Source: Allobosea sp. LC85 (GTDB taxonomy: Bacteria > Pseudomonadota > Alphaproteobacteria > Rhizobiales > Beijerinckiaceae). Taken from it: DNA of 64,000 nucleotides. Both the position numbers and the translations under genes were made by a program. Below the pieces are notes generated by a model. That model saw only the letters and a list, made by a program, of their open reading frames with translations, ran no database searches and was not told where the DNA came from. Positions within the stretch are counted from its first letter, which is position 1; each line of letters begins with the position of its first letter. Location: assembly GCF_000735605.1 (NCBI RefSeq), contig NZ_JPKG01000027.1:62001-126000 (forward strand), read 5' to 3'. This document shows positions 43,453 through 52,514 of the stretch, one piece after another.

Positions 43453-44496
43453 TCAGGTGCCGAATATCGTATTCAGCTGGCTGCCGACCATGATGAAGGT
43501 GGTGCGCTTGGGCATCTCCTTCAGCCGAACGGCGCCGATATAGGTCATGGCTGAGCGCACGCCGCCCATCAGCTCCTGCATCGTACCCTCGACCGGGCCG
43601 CGATAGGGCACTTCGACAGTCTTGCCCTCGGAGGCGCGGTATTTCGCGACGCCGCCGGAATAGCGCTTCATCGCCGTGTCCGAGGACATGCCGTAGAAGG
43701 TCATCGCGACCGGAGCCTTCTTGCCGTCGCGCTCCTCGTAGCGGATCTTGCCCTCGCATTCGTCATGGCCGGCGAGCATGCCGCCCAGCATGACGAAATC
43801 GGCACCGCCGCCATAGGCCTTGGCGAGGTCGCCCGGCACGGTGCAGCCGCCATCACCGCAAACCAGGCCTTTCAGGCCATGCGCCGCATCGGAGCATTCG
43901 ATGATGGCGGAGAGTTGCGGGTAGCCGACGCCGGTCATCTTGCGGGTGGTGCAGACCGAGCCGGGGCCGATGCCGACCTTGACGATGTCGGCGCCGGCAA
44001 GAAGCAGCGCTTCCGTCATGTCGCCGGTCACGACATTGCCGGCCATGATCGCCGCATGCGGGAAGGCTTCGCGGGTCGCCTTGACGGTGTCGACGAATTT
44101 TTCGGTGTAGCCGTTGGCAACATCGAGGCAGATCTTGCTGATCGGTGCCTTGGAATGGACGTGCTTCAGCTTCTCGTGATCGGTCTCGGTGGTGCCGAGC
44201 GAATAGAAGGCGTTGGCCGATTCCTTCTCCTTGAAGAAGGCGATCAGATCGTCGGCATCGTAATGCTTGTGCAGGGCCACCATCGCGCCATGCTTCAGCA
44301 AGGCGCGCGCCATGCTCATTGTGCCGACCACATCCATGTTGGCGGCGATCAGCGGGAAGCCGGTCCAGTCCTTGCCGGTATGGGCGAAGCGGAACGTGCG
44401 GTTGACGTCGACATGGGCACGACTGCCCAGCGTCGACCGCTTGGGCCGGATCAGCACGTCCCGGAAGTCGAGCTTGGGATCGTTCTCGATACGCAT
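43453..44496 (-). CDS. guaC: GMP reductase
   Basis: Reduces GMP to IMP with NADPH for purine balance. 347 residues from ATG 44496, the same length as E. coli GuaC. Early [20 protein letters not shown], nucleotide loop [20 protein letters not shown] with catalytic C182, then [20 protein letters not shown] and [20 protein letters not shown]. No CBS insert, which separates it from IMP dehydrogenase. Convergent with the exporter operon (21 bases between stops). Confidence 0.95.
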   Translation of the reverse strand: MRIENDPKLDFRDVLIRPKRSTLGSRAHVDVNRTFRFAHTGKDWTGFPLIAANMDVVGTMSMARALLKHGAMVALHKHYDADDLIAFFKEKESANAFYSLGTTETDHEKLKHVHSKAPISKICLDVANGYTEKFVDTVKATREAFPHAAIMAGNVVTGDMTEALLLAGADIVKVGIGPGSVCTTRKMTGVGYPQLSAIIECSDAAHGLKGLVCGDGGCTVPGDLAKAYGGGADFVMLGGMLAGHDECEGKIRYEERDGKKAPVAMTFYGMSSDTAMKRYSGGVAKYRASEGKTVEVPYRGPVEGTMQELMGGVRSAMTYIGAVRLKEMPKRTTFIMVGSQLNTIFGT

Positions 44497-44673
44497 GATG
44501 GAAGCCTCGGCTGCTTTGGCGCGGAATTTGGGCGCACGCGCTGAGGAGGCGTGCCGGGACTCATAGCCGGTCACGGGCCTTGGACGCAAATAGCGCGGTG
44601 CCGTTTCGCGATAACACTTTAGCAGTTGCTAAATAATTCTGGACAGCCCCGCCGTGCCAGGATACTTAAGCGC

Positions 44674-45027
44674 ATGCTTCACCAACCGGCGCAGCTCGAC
44701 TTGATGTTCCAGGCATTGGCGGATCCGACCCGCCGGCTGATGGTGGAGCGCCTGTGCGATGGGCCGGCCTCGGTGAGCGAACTCGCCGCGCCGCTGGCGA
44801 TGACGTTGTCGGCAGTGGTGCAGCATCTCGCGGTGCTCGAGGAAAGCGGACTCATCCGCTCGCAGAAGCAGGGACGGGTCCGGACCTGCCACGTCGAGAC
44901 GCAGGCGCTGCGCGCCGCCGAGCGCTGGATCAGCGAGCGCCGAATGGTGTGGGAGCGGCGCTTCGATCGCCTGGGCGCCTATCTCGCAGAGAACCCGGAA
45001 GAACCGGATGAAGGAAACCCGACATGA
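44674..45027 (+). CDS. ArsR-family transcriptional regulator
   Basis: 117 residues from ATG 44674. Winged helix: LDLMFQALADPTRRLMVERL, VSELAAPLAMTLSAVVQHLA, VLEESGLIRSQKQGRVRTCH. No metal-binding cysteine pair, so it belongs to the non-metal ArsR branch often found with SRPBCC genes. Upstream of an AHSA1 gene and a GST gene in the same direction; probably controls them. Confidence 0.92.
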   Translation: MLHQPAQLDLMFQALADPTRRLMVERLCDGPASVSELAAPLAMTLSAVVQHLAVLEESGLIRSQKQGRVRTCHVETQALRAAERWISERRMVWERRFDRLGAYLAENPEEPDEGNPT

Positions 45028-45097
45028 CTGACCGCGAACAATAAGGATGGCCTGATCCGACAAAGCGCCCGACCACCAATGAGCAGAGGAGCACGGG

Positions 45098-45571
45098 ATG
45101 ACAGAACACAGTGTCACGCATGCCACCTTCACCATCGAACGCGTCTATGACGCCTCCACGGCCCGCGTTTTCGCGGCCTGGGCCGATCCGGCGATTAAGC
45201 GGCGCTGGTTTGCCTGCCACGACGACTGGGAGGCCGGTGCGCACACGCTCGACTTCTCGGTCGGTGGCCAGGAACATCTGACAACGCGGGATTCCGACGG
45301 CGTCGACCACATCTACGACGCCGTCTACCAGGACATCGTGCCCGGCAACCGCATCGTCTACGCTTATGCGATGCGCTTGGCCGAGCGGCGCATTTCGGTG
45401 TCGCTGGCGACCGTCCTGTTCAGGGCGGAAGGCTCGCGAACACGGTTCGTCTTTACCGAGCAGGCTGCCTTTCTTGACGGTTACGACCGCCCGGAGGAAC
45501 GGGAACGCGGTACCCGCATCGGCCTCGACAATCTCGCCCGCGAATTGCAGCGCCAGTCTGCCGCTGCCTGA
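45098..45571 (+). CDS. SRPBCC/AHSA1-domain protein
   Basis: 157 residues with the Activator-of-Hsp90-like START fold: FTIERVYDASTARVFAAWAD, RRWFACHDDWEAGAHTLDFS, VPGNRIVYAYAMRLAERRIS, ending GTRIGLDNLARELQRQ. Such proteins paired with ArsR genes are common and bind small hydrophobic ligands; the exact function is unknown. Lies 70 bases after the ArsR gene and 20 before the GST gene. Confidence 0.9.
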   Translation: MTEHSVTHATFTIERVYDASTARVFAAWADPAIKRRWFACHDDWEAGAHTLDFSVGGQEHLTTRDSDGVDHIYDAVYQDIVPGNRIVYAYAMRLAERRISVSLATVLFRAEGSRTRFVFTEQAAFLDGYDRPEERERGTRIGLDNLARELQRQSAAA

Positions 45572-45591
45572 CATCACACGGAGGCTCGCCC

Positions 45592-46242
45592 ATGTCGCTG
45601 ACGCTGCATTTCCATCCGCTCTCCTCGTTCTGCCAGAAGGTGGTGATCGCGCTCTACGAGAACGGCACGCCCTTCACGCCAAAGCTTGTCGACCTGGGTG
45701 ATCCCGAACAGCGCACGGCTCTGCTGAAGCTCTGGCCGATGGGGCGGTTTCCCGTGCTGCAGGATGAAGCGCGGGGGCGCATCGTGCCTGAGTCCAGCAT
45801 CATCATCGAATATCTCGACCGAACCCATCCGGGGGCGTTTCGGCTGATCCCGGACGACGCCGCTCTCGCGCTCGAAGTCCGGCTGCAGGACCGCTTCTTC
45901 GACATTTATCTCAATGAGACCATCCAGAAGATCGTCGGGGACCGCATAAGGCCGGCCGACGGCAAGGACCCGACGGGCGTCGAACAGGCAAGGAAACGGC
46001 TGCAGACGGCCTATGATGTGCTCGAGCACACGCTGGTCGGGCGCCGTTGGGCTGCGGGGGATGCCTTCACCATGGCCGACTGCGCTGCCGCGCCGGCGCT
46101 CTATTATTCCGAGCTGGTGCTGCCCTTCCGCGACACGCACAGGGCCGTCGCAGCCTATTTCGACCGGCTGCTGGAGCGCCCCTCCTATATGCGTGTGCTG
46201 CGAGAGGCCGGGCCCTACCTGCATATGTTCCCACGCGGCTAG
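45592..46242 (+). CDS. Glutathione S-transferase family protein
   Basis: 216 residues. N-terminal thioredoxin-like part LHFHPLSSFCQKVVIALYEN (Ser/Cys in the catalytic region), GRFPVLQDE and the gamma-Glu-binding VPESSIIIEYLD, then an all-helical C-terminal domain with AAGDAFTMADCAAAPALYY. Likely glutathione-dependent detoxification or isomerisation; substrate not deducible. Third gene of the ArsR-AHSA1-GST group. The 150 bases to the next gene show nothing. Confidence 0.92.
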   Translation: MSLTLHFHPLSSFCQKVVIALYENGTPFTPKLVDLGDPEQRTALLKLWPMGRFPVLQDEARGRIVPESSIIIEYLDRTHPGAFRLIPDDAALALEVRLQDRFFDIYLNETIQKIVGDRIRPADGKDPTGVEQARKRLQTAYDVLEHTLVGRRWAAGDAFTMADCAAAPALYYSELVLPFRDTHRAVAAYFDRLLERPSYMRVLREAGPYLHMFPRG

Positions 46243-46392
46243 CGGTTTTCGCGATCGTCCCTTGCATCATGACTGCAGACTGTACCGCTCGGGATGAAAC
46301 ACGCCTTCAGCCTGCGTCGGCGAGCGCAGGTCTTCAGGCCGGCGTCGAGCTGGTGGCGGGTCACGGGGGCATCCTGTGAGGGAGGGCGACGG

Positions 46393-47487
46393 TCAGGCCG
46401 GAGAGGTCAGCGGCCTGGCGTTCTTGCGCATCGTGTAGAGCGTTGCCCCGATCACGAAGGTGGCGCCGATCCAGGTGGTGAGCGCCGGAACCTCCGAGAA
46501 GAAGACGAAGCCGGTGAAGCTCGCCAGCAGCAGGCGCGTGAAATCGAGCGGGGCGAGCGCGGCTGCTTCCCCGACCTGATAGGCGCGCGTGATCAGCCAT
46601 TGCCCTGCCGTGCCGAACAGGCTGAGCAGGGTCAGCGAAAGCCATTGTTCGGCGGTCGGCTGGACCCAGAAGATCCAGGTCGGCACGGCGAGCACGATGA
46701 TCAGGACGATGCCCTGATAGATCAGGATCGTGTCGGTCCGCTCCGTTGCTGCCAACTTGCGTACGCTGATGGTGATGCCCGCCCCGAGAAACGCGCCGGC
46801 GACGGACATCAGCGCGTAGATGTTCAGCCCCTCCGCCGATGGGTTGAGCATGATGACGACGCCGATGAAGCCGATGATGGTCGCGACCCAGCGGCGGGCA
46901 TCGACCTTCTCCTTCAGCAGCAGCACTGCGGCGATGGTGACGAACAGCACCTGGCTGAACCCGATCGCGGTCGCTTGAGCCAGCGGAATGTAGATGATGG
47001 CGCTGAAACCGCAGAGCATCGAGGCGAGCGTGATCAGGCCGCGGAAGACCTGCAGTCCCAGACGCGAGGTCCGCATCATGGCCGGCAGCTGGTTGGCCGC
47101 GAAGGCGATGATGATCACGCTCATGATCACCTGTCGGATCAGCAGCGTCTGGACCAGTGGAATGGTTGAGCCGATATGCTTGATCAGCCCGACCATCACC
47201 GCATAGACCAGCATCGCCGACAGCATGTAGACCGAACCGCGCAGGTTCGGTGTCGAGCCGCGCCACCAATGTGTCAGCCGGTGCCGGCGGCCGGCGAGCC
47301 AGCCTGAGGGGCCGGGTTCGATCACGCCGGCAATGGCGGCCAGCACGATCGGCGGAGCCTCGTCGCGCCTGGATGCTGGAGGTTCGGAATCCTCCGGCGA
47401 TGCGTGCCGTAACGGGTTCGACAGCTCGCCGACACCGTCGTCAGAACCCGAGCCGCGCCGCTGCTCGGAAAGCCGGTCTTCGCTCAT
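46393..47487 (-). CDS. EamA/DMT-family transporter
   Basis: Inner-membrane exporter or permease of the drug/metabolite superfamily. 364 residues from ATG 47487. A polar N-terminal extension of about 80 residues (rich in Ser/Arg/Glu) precedes ten helices in two EamA repeats. Repeat markers: LVQTLLIRQVIMSVIIIAFA, VLLLKEKVDARRWVATIIGF and TAGQWLITRAYQVGEAAALA, then TTWIGATFVIGATLYTMR. Substrate unknown. Another in-frame start at 47541 would lengthen the polar lead only. Confidence 0.9.
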   Translation of the reverse strand: MSEDRLSEQRRGSGSDDGVGELSNPLRHASPEDSEPPASRRDEAPPIVLAAIAGVIEPGPSGWLAGRRHRLTHWWRGSTPNLRGSVYMLSAMLVYAVMVGLIKHIGSTIPLVQTLLIRQVIMSVIIIAFAANQLPAMMRTSRLGLQVFRGLITLASMLCGFSAIIYIPLAQATAIGFSQVLFVTIAAVLLLKEKVDARRWVATIIGFIGVVIMLNPSAEGLNIYALMSVAGAFLGAGITISVRKLAATERTDTILIYQGIVLIIVLAVPTWIFWVQPTAEQWLSLTLLSLFGTAGQWLITRAYQVGEAAALAPLDFTRLLLASFTGFVFFSEVPALTTWIGATFVIGATLYTMRKNARPLTSPA

Positions 47488-47755
47488 CGCCCGAACCATT
47501 GGCCGAGTGCGAATGCACCCTCGGCTCATCACATCGCACATGCCCTGAAACCATTGATGATCTTCGACACCCTGACCAGATGGTCAGCGGGCATGGCTGG
47601 GTTGTGATGGAGGGTGGTCGTCATGCGCCGATCCGTTCGGGCCGCGGAGCCGACATTCCACCGGCGTACTGTATGCGCCGGCCGAAGCGGTGTAGGAGCC
47701 GTGCCACCATCGACGCGTTTCCGGCCTTCGCCGGGTTGAAGGGCACGACAGACGC

Positions 47756-48874
47756 ATGCGGGAATTGCTGTCCGATTTCGTGAGCGGCCTGCGTTCGCTC
47801 TCTCCCCGGCGCTTCCCCTATCGCCGTTTTGCCCTCGCCCTGGCGCTCGGCGGTCTCGGCGGCTGGCTCTTCGTGCAGGCGAAATTGCCACTGCCCTGGA
47901 TGCTGGGCTCCATGGTGTTCTGCACCGTTGCCGCGCTGCTCAAGGCGCCGGTTTCCGCGCCCGGCGTCATTCGTCCTCCGATGAGCGCTGTGATCGGCGT
48001 CATGCTCGGCGCGGGATTCCGTCCCGATCTCGTGGCGCAATTGCCGAACTGGCTGCCGACACTGATCGGCCTCGTTCTGTTCATGACCGCCTGTGGCCTG
48101 TGTTGCGTCACCTATTTCCGCCGCGTCGCCGGCTTCGATCGGGTGACCGCCTTTTTTGCCGGTATGCCGGGCGGGCTGATGGAGATGGTTCTCCTCGGCG
48201 AGGAGAAGGGCGGCGATGCCCGCATCATCGCGCTGATCCACTCGGCGCGCGTCCTGCTCGTGGTGATGACGCTGCCCTTCATCGTACAGTCGATCGAGGG
48301 CGTCTCGCTGTCGGCAACGCGCAATGCCGGTCCCTCGCTGGCGCAGACTCCGCTCTTCGCCGAACTCTGGCTCATCGGCTGCGGCGTCTTCGGCGTGATC
48401 CTCGGACATCTGCTGCGGCTGCCGGCCAAACACCTGCTCGGGCCGATGGTAGTCAGTGCGCTGGTTCATTTCCTCGGCTGGAGCGATTCCGCGCCGCCCT
48501 TCCAGGTCGTCAATGCAGCCCAGCTCGTGCTCGGCGTCACCGTCGGCTGCCGCTTTGTCGGCACCTCGCCAAGCGTGATCCTGCGTGTCCTCCTGCTCTC
48601 GGTCGGCTCGACGGCGGTGCTGCTCGCCCTGACGATCGCGTTCGCCTGGGGCGTCTCAAAGGTCTCGATCTATGGTCATGTGCCGCTGATCCTGGCCTAT
48701 TCGCCGGGTGGGCTCGCCGAGATGAGCCTGATCGCGCTGGCGCTCCACACCGAGGTCGCTTTCGTCGCAGCCCATCACATCATTCGCGTCTTCCTGGTCA
48801 TGATCGGCGCCGGGCCCGTCTTCGGCTTGATCCTCGGCGACAGGCGCAAGACCAAGACCGCACCGGCGGAGTAG
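47756..48874 (+). CDS. AbrB-family membrane protein
   Basis: 372-residue multi-span protein of the AbrB/ammonia monooxygenase-like family (not the DNA-binding AbrB). Two internal repeats: LPLPWMLGSMVFCTVAALLK with MSAVIGVMLGAGF, and LPAKHLLGPMVVSALVHFLG with AQLVLGVTVGCRFVG. GMPGGLMEMVLLGEE and YSPGGLAEMSLIALAL are the hallmark PGG motifs of each half. Function is uncertain; transport of a small solute is likely. Convergent with the next gene, and a hairpin (CGGTTTTC...GAAAGCCG, 48902-48919) lies between. Confidence 0.88.
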   Translation: MRELLSDFVSGLRSLSPRRFPYRRFALALALGGLGGWLFVQAKLPLPWMLGSMVFCTVAALLKAPVSAPGVIRPPMSAVIGVMLGAGFRPDLVAQLPNWLPTLIGLVLFMTACGLCCVTYFRRVAGFDRVTAFFAGMPGGLMEMVLLGEEKGGDARIIALIHSARVLLVVMTLPFIVQSIEGVSLSATRNAGPSLAQTPLFAELWLIGCGVFGVILGHLLRLPAKHLLGPMVVSALVHFLGWSDSAPPFQVVNAAQLVLGVTVGCRFVGTSPSVILRVLLLSVGSTAVLLALTIAFAWGVSKVSIYGHVPLILAYSPGGLAEMSLIALALHTEVAFVAAHHIIRVFLVMIGAGPVFGLILGDRRKTKTAPAE

Positions 48875-48923
48875 CGCCTGAAGCATCGAACAGTGGATTG
48901 CGGTTTTCGGGAAAGCCGATGAT

Positions 48924-50093
48924 CTAGCGGCGCGCGGCCTCGAGCCCGGCGGCCAGTGCGCTCGCCAGGGCATCCCTCTGGATGGCCATGAAGGCCGCTC
49001 CATCGATGCGTTGAGAGTTTCCCTCGCGCGCGGTTCGCACGCGTTCGGTCAGGGCCTGGGCAAAGGTCTCCGGCCTGTCCGCGAGCGAGAAATTCTCCGG
49101 CAGCGTTGTAAAGCCGCGGCAGGAGAGTGTCGTCGCCACGGCTGGCATGCCGAGTTGCATCGCCTCGATCGTCTTCAACTGCACGCCGGTTCCTGCGCGG
49201 CTCGACAAGGCCAGCACATGGCAGGATTGGAGGAAGGCGTTCGCATCAGCGACGCGCCCGACCAGTCGCACCTGGGCAGGGACCGGCGCCATCTCCGCAG
49301 GCAGTCGCCCGGCGACTGCCACCGAGATGTCTGCCGGGAGGAGCGGAGCGACCTCGCGCAAGAACCAGTCGAGCCCGATGAAATTCGGCTGCCAGGTCCA
49401 GGTCCCGATCATGCCGACGTCGAAGGCTGGCGCGATCGGTTCGGCCGTGGCCGCCGGCTGCGGGCCACTGCCGGAGACGAGCGGGAGGACCGCCGCCTTC
49501 GTTGCGGCAGGCCCGAGCGCAAGCCGGTCTTCCTCGGCCAGCGTCCAGATATAGCCGACCTCGTTCCAGAGGCGCGTCTCGACGGCTTCCAGCAACCTGG
49601 ACTCGCGGGCATAGAGCCAACCCATCAGCCCGGTGCCGGCATGCGCTGCATTCTGGCCGGCCGAGACATGCTCGATATTGTGCTCGACCAGCACGCAAGG
49701 GCCGAGCGTGGTCAGCTCCGGAAAGGCGCCGGGCAGCATCACCGAGTTGAGAATCAGTGCGTCGAACGGGCCGCGGGTCCTTACCGCCTCGACCAGCTTG
49801 CCCGCTCCGGCGAGCCGCAGCTTGGCGCAGGCGACAGGCAGGCCGCGGCTGAGCGCAGAACCGAGCCATTGCAGCTTGCGGCTTGCGGGAGCGACCGCGT
49901 TCTCGATATCGACGGCGCCGATCACCACGGCCTGAGCGGGGTCGGCCGGCGCTTCGCCCGGGCGCAGGAATCCGAAGGCCGTGACCTCGTGCCCGGCGGA
50001 GCGCAGCGCATCGAGGATTGCGGCATTGGCGATCTCGAAGCCGGTATCGGGCTTTGCAACCGGGATCAGCGAGGTGATGAAGGCAAGGCGCAA
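48924..50093 (-). CDS. Glycosyltransferase, GT-B fold
   Basis: 389 residues. Start MRLAFITSLIPVAKPDTGFE fits the N-terminal Rossmann domain of GT4-like enzymes. The C-terminal donor-binding half has DVGMIGTWTWQPNFIGLDWF, VRLVGRVADANAFLQSCHVL and the acidic loop AGTGVQLKTIEAMQLGMPAV. Probably adds a sugar to the polysaccharide repeat unit built by this locus; cytoplasmic. First recognisable gene of the exopolysaccharide region. Confidence 0.85.
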   Translation of the reverse strand: MRLAFITSLIPVAKPDTGFEIANAAILDALRSAGHEVTAFGFLRPGEAPADPAQAVVIGAVDIENAVAPASRKLQWLGSALSRGLPVACAKLRLAGAGKLVEAVRTRGPFDALILNSVMLPGAFPELTTLGPCVLVEHNIEHVSAGQNAAHAGTGLMGWLYARESRLLEAVETRLWNEVGYIWTLAEEDRLALGPAATKAAVLPLVSGSGPQPAATAEPIAPAFDVGMIGTWTWQPNFIGLDWFLREVAPLLPADISVAVAGRLPAEMAPVPAQVRLVGRVADANAFLQSCHVLALSSRAGTGVQLKTIEAMQLGMPAVATTLSCRGFTTLPENFSLADRPETFAQALTERVRTAREGNSQRIDGAAFMAIQRDALASALAAGLEAARR

Positions 50094-50258
50094 CGGGGCC
50101 GATCCTGACGATAGGGACGACTGTGAGAGAGGCGTCAGATGCTCGGCCGGGTCAAGTTCGGCGACACACTATCCTGAACATCAGGCGTCGGGGGTGTCCG
50201 CGCGGGCAGAAATCGCCGACACCGAACCTTAAGCGGAGATGCGGCATGGTGGGGCACC

Positions 50259-51314
50259 ATGGCTGACCCCGTCCAACAATCCGCCGGCAGTTTGGAAGGC
50301 GCCTCGCGGCGTGCCTCCATTCCTGGCTTCGATACGCCCGAAACCTTCGAGATCGTCGCGGCTTCGCCGGAGGCGGCGCTGCGAAGCGTCGAAAGCGTCA
50401 TTTGCGTACCGACTTTCAAGCGTCCGGAGTTGCTGGAGCGCACCTTGCGTTCCTTGGCAGCGCAGCAGGGCGGGCATGACTTCGCAATCATCGTCGTCGA
50501 AAACGAAGGCGTCGAACGCGCCGGCGCAGAGCGGGCGTGCGCCCTTCACACAGCGGGGTTGTTCAAGGGATACGTCATCGTCGAGCCACGCCAGGGCAAT
50601 TGCAAGGCCTACAATGCCGCCTGGCGCTGCGGGCTCACCCGTCTTCCCGCGCTGAAGCAGGTCCTCGGCATTGATGACGACGAGGAGGCGCTGCCGCTCT
50701 GGCTCGACTCACTTCTTCGCGCGGCGGCGACTGCGCCGGCCCAGCTCTTCGGCGGCTCGGTGACCCCCGTCTTCGAGGATCAATCGCGGGCCTGGCTGAG
50801 CGCACACCCGGTCTTCCGATCGCATTATGATGCCTCGGGCGAGGTGCCGATCCTGTTCTCGAGTGCCAATTACCTGATCCGGTGCGAGGTGCTGGAGACG
50901 CTCGGCTACCCCTTTCTCGACGAGAGCTTTGATTTCACCGGGGGCGGCGACAGTGACTTCTTCCGGCGCAGCAAGGAAGCCGGCTTCCGTTTCTGGTGGG
51001 TCCAGGACGCCGCGATGCGCGAGACCATGCCGGGGCGGCGCACGGAATTCAGTTGGATCGCAGCCCGCAGCCTGCGCAATGGCGCGATCTCGGCCACGAT
51101 CGAACGACGCCTGGATCCATCGGTGCGGGGGCGGCTCAAGGTTCTGGCTAAGAGTCTCGTGCTGCTCGCAGCCTCGCCTTTTCGCGGGCTTCCACTCGGT
51201 CTGCGCACCGGCTCGGTCACGATCGGGCTCTATCACATGCAGGTGGCGTTCGGTCGCCTGATGTCGGAGCTCGGCGTCAGCAACGAGCAGTACCGCAAGC
51301 CGGACAAGAACTAG
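50259..51314 (+). CDS. Glycosyltransferase family 2 protein
   Basis: 351 residues. GT-A fold: VICVPTFKRPELLERTLRSL, metal motif VLGIDDDEEALPLWLDSL (DDD), FDFTGGGDSDFFRRSKEAGF, and W-rich VQDAAMRETMPGR. C-terminal hydrophobic patch LKVLAKSLVLLAASPF suggests membrane contact. Likely transfers a sugar on the lipid-linked EPS intermediate. Divergent from the preceding GT gene across 165 bases. Confidence 0.9.
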   Translation: MADPVQQSAGSLEGASRRASIPGFDTPETFEIVAASPEAALRSVESVICVPTFKRPELLERTLRSLAAQQGGHDFAIIVVENEGVERAGAERACALHTAGLFKGYVIVEPRQGNCKAYNAAWRCGLTRLPALKQVLGIDDDEEALPLWLDSLLRAAATAPAQLFGGSVTPVFEDQSRAWLSAHPVFRSHYDASGEVPILFSSANYLIRCEVLETLGYPFLDESFDFTGGGDSDFFRRSKEAGFRFWWVQDAAMRETMPGRRTEFSWIAARSLRNGAISATIERRLDPSVRGRLKVLAKSLVLLAASPFRGLPLGLRTGSVTIGLYHMQVAFGRLMSELGVSNEQYRKPDKN

Positions 51315-51423
51315 AGCATGCTGCGAAAAAGTGGCAACGGTTTTTCGCATAAAGCATGTTCTAAGCTATTAGAGTCAATCACGTTTTCTGCGTTTGGACG
51401 ATTTCGTCCAAACGCAGCGTGAT
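51313..51423. repeat. Rhizobial-type intergenic mosaic element, two hairpins
   Basis: First hairpin: TGCGAAAAA 51322-51330 with TTTTTCGCA 51341-51349, enclosed by AGAGCATG and CATGTTCT. Second: CTGCGTTTGGACG 51388-51400 with CGTCCAAACGCAG 51405-51417, a perfect 13-bp stem with loop ATTT, extended by ATCACG 51378-51383 and CGTGAT 51418-51423. The AGAGCATG-x-TGCGAAAAAGT opening is familiar from repeats scattered in Hyphomicrobiales genomes. It fills the whole gap between two genes and may act as terminator for the upstream one. Confidence 0.65.
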
Positions 51424-51437
51424 CTAGGGCGCGCGGC

Positions 51438-52514
51438 ATGGCGAATGGTGATGCGGCTCCGAGCGGAGCGGAGCGCTTTTGCTGGGGCATTGTCGGAACC
51501 GGCGTGATCGCGCGGCGGTTTGCTGCCGATCTCGCCCTCATGCCCGACGCCCGGATCGGCGCGGTCCAGTCCCGTGCGCTGGACAAGGCGCAAGCCTTTG
51601 CGGCGGAGTTCGGAGCGACCGTCGCCTATGGCGACGCCGAGGCCCTGCTCGCCGATCCGGCCATCGATGCGCTTTACGTCGCGACGCCGAATTCCCTGCA
51701 TGTCGAGCAAGGCCTCCGGGGGATCGCCGCCGGCAAGCCGGTGTTGATCGAAAAGCCGATCGCCCTCACCTCCGTCGATGTTCTCGGCTTGATTGAGGCG
51801 AGCCGGACGCATCATGTCTTCGCGATGGAGGCGATGTGGACGCGCTTCCTGCCGGCCGTGGTGGCGGCGCGCGAGCAGGTGGCCGCGGGAAGGATCGGCA
51901 AGGTTCGGCGCATTCGGGCGGATCTCTCCTATCTCCGCCAGGAAATCCCCGGCAGTCGCTTCTTCGACCCGGCGCTGGGCGGAGGCTCGGCATTCGACCT
52001 TGGGGTCTATCCGGTCTCGCTCGCCCTGCATTGGCTTGGCAGCCCGGAGCGCGTCACCGGCCGCTGGCTCGCGGCGCTGAGCGGCGTCGATCTGCGTTGC
52101 GAGTTCGTCCTGCACTATCCGGAAGCGGTGGCGGAACTCTCCTGCGGCTTTGATCGCAACGGAACGAACCAGTTCCTGATCGAGGGGGACGCAGGTGCGA
52201 TCCGGCTGGATGCGCCCTTCCTGAAGGCGCAGCGGCTGACACACTATACCACCGCGGCATTCGGGTGTTCGTGGCGAGGGCCACGGCTCCGGAATGGACT
52301 GGCCGGAAAGCTGCTCGGCCGGCTGCCGATGCCGGGGCGCAGCCAGGAGAGCTACCGCTTTGCCGGCAATGGACTGCAGTTTCAGGCTCGCGCCGTGATG
52401 GATGCCGTCCGGCGCGGTGAGATCGGCTGCGCAGCCATGCCGCTCGCTGAAAGCGCGGCCGTGTTGAGCATCATCGAGACGGTTCTGGCGCAGCCGCCGG
52501 CCAGAACCTTCTGA
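51438..52514 (+). CDS. Gfo/Idh/MocA family oxidoreductase
   Basis: 358 residues. Rossmann WGIVGTGVIARRFAADLALM, YVATPNSLHVEQGLRGIAAG, conserved EKP in VLIEKPIAL, and C-terminal substrate domain with GGGSAFDLGVYPVSLALHWL, a form typical of dihydrodiol/trans-1,2-dehydrogenase-like members. In an EPS cluster it may make a nucleotide-sugar or modify a sugar precursor. Stop is the first half of TGATCA, back to back with the stop of the next gene on the other strand. Confidence 0.88.
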   Translation: MANGDAAPSGAERFCWGIVGTGVIARRFAADLALMPDARIGAVQSRALDKAQAFAAEFGATVAYGDAEALLADPAIDALYVATPNSLHVEQGLRGIAAGKPVLIEKPIALTSVDVLGLIEASRTHHVFAMEAMWTRFLPAVVAAREQVAAGRIGKVRRIRADLSYLRQEIPGSRFFDPALGGGSAFDLGVYPVSLALHWLGSPERVTGRWLAALSGVDLRCEFVLHYPEAVAELSCGFDRNGTNQFLIEGDAGAIRLDAPFLKAQRLTHYTTAAFGCSWRGPRLRNGLAGKLLGRLPMPGRSQESYRFAGNGLQFQARAVMDAVRRGEIGCAAMPLAESAAVLSIIETVLAQPPARTF

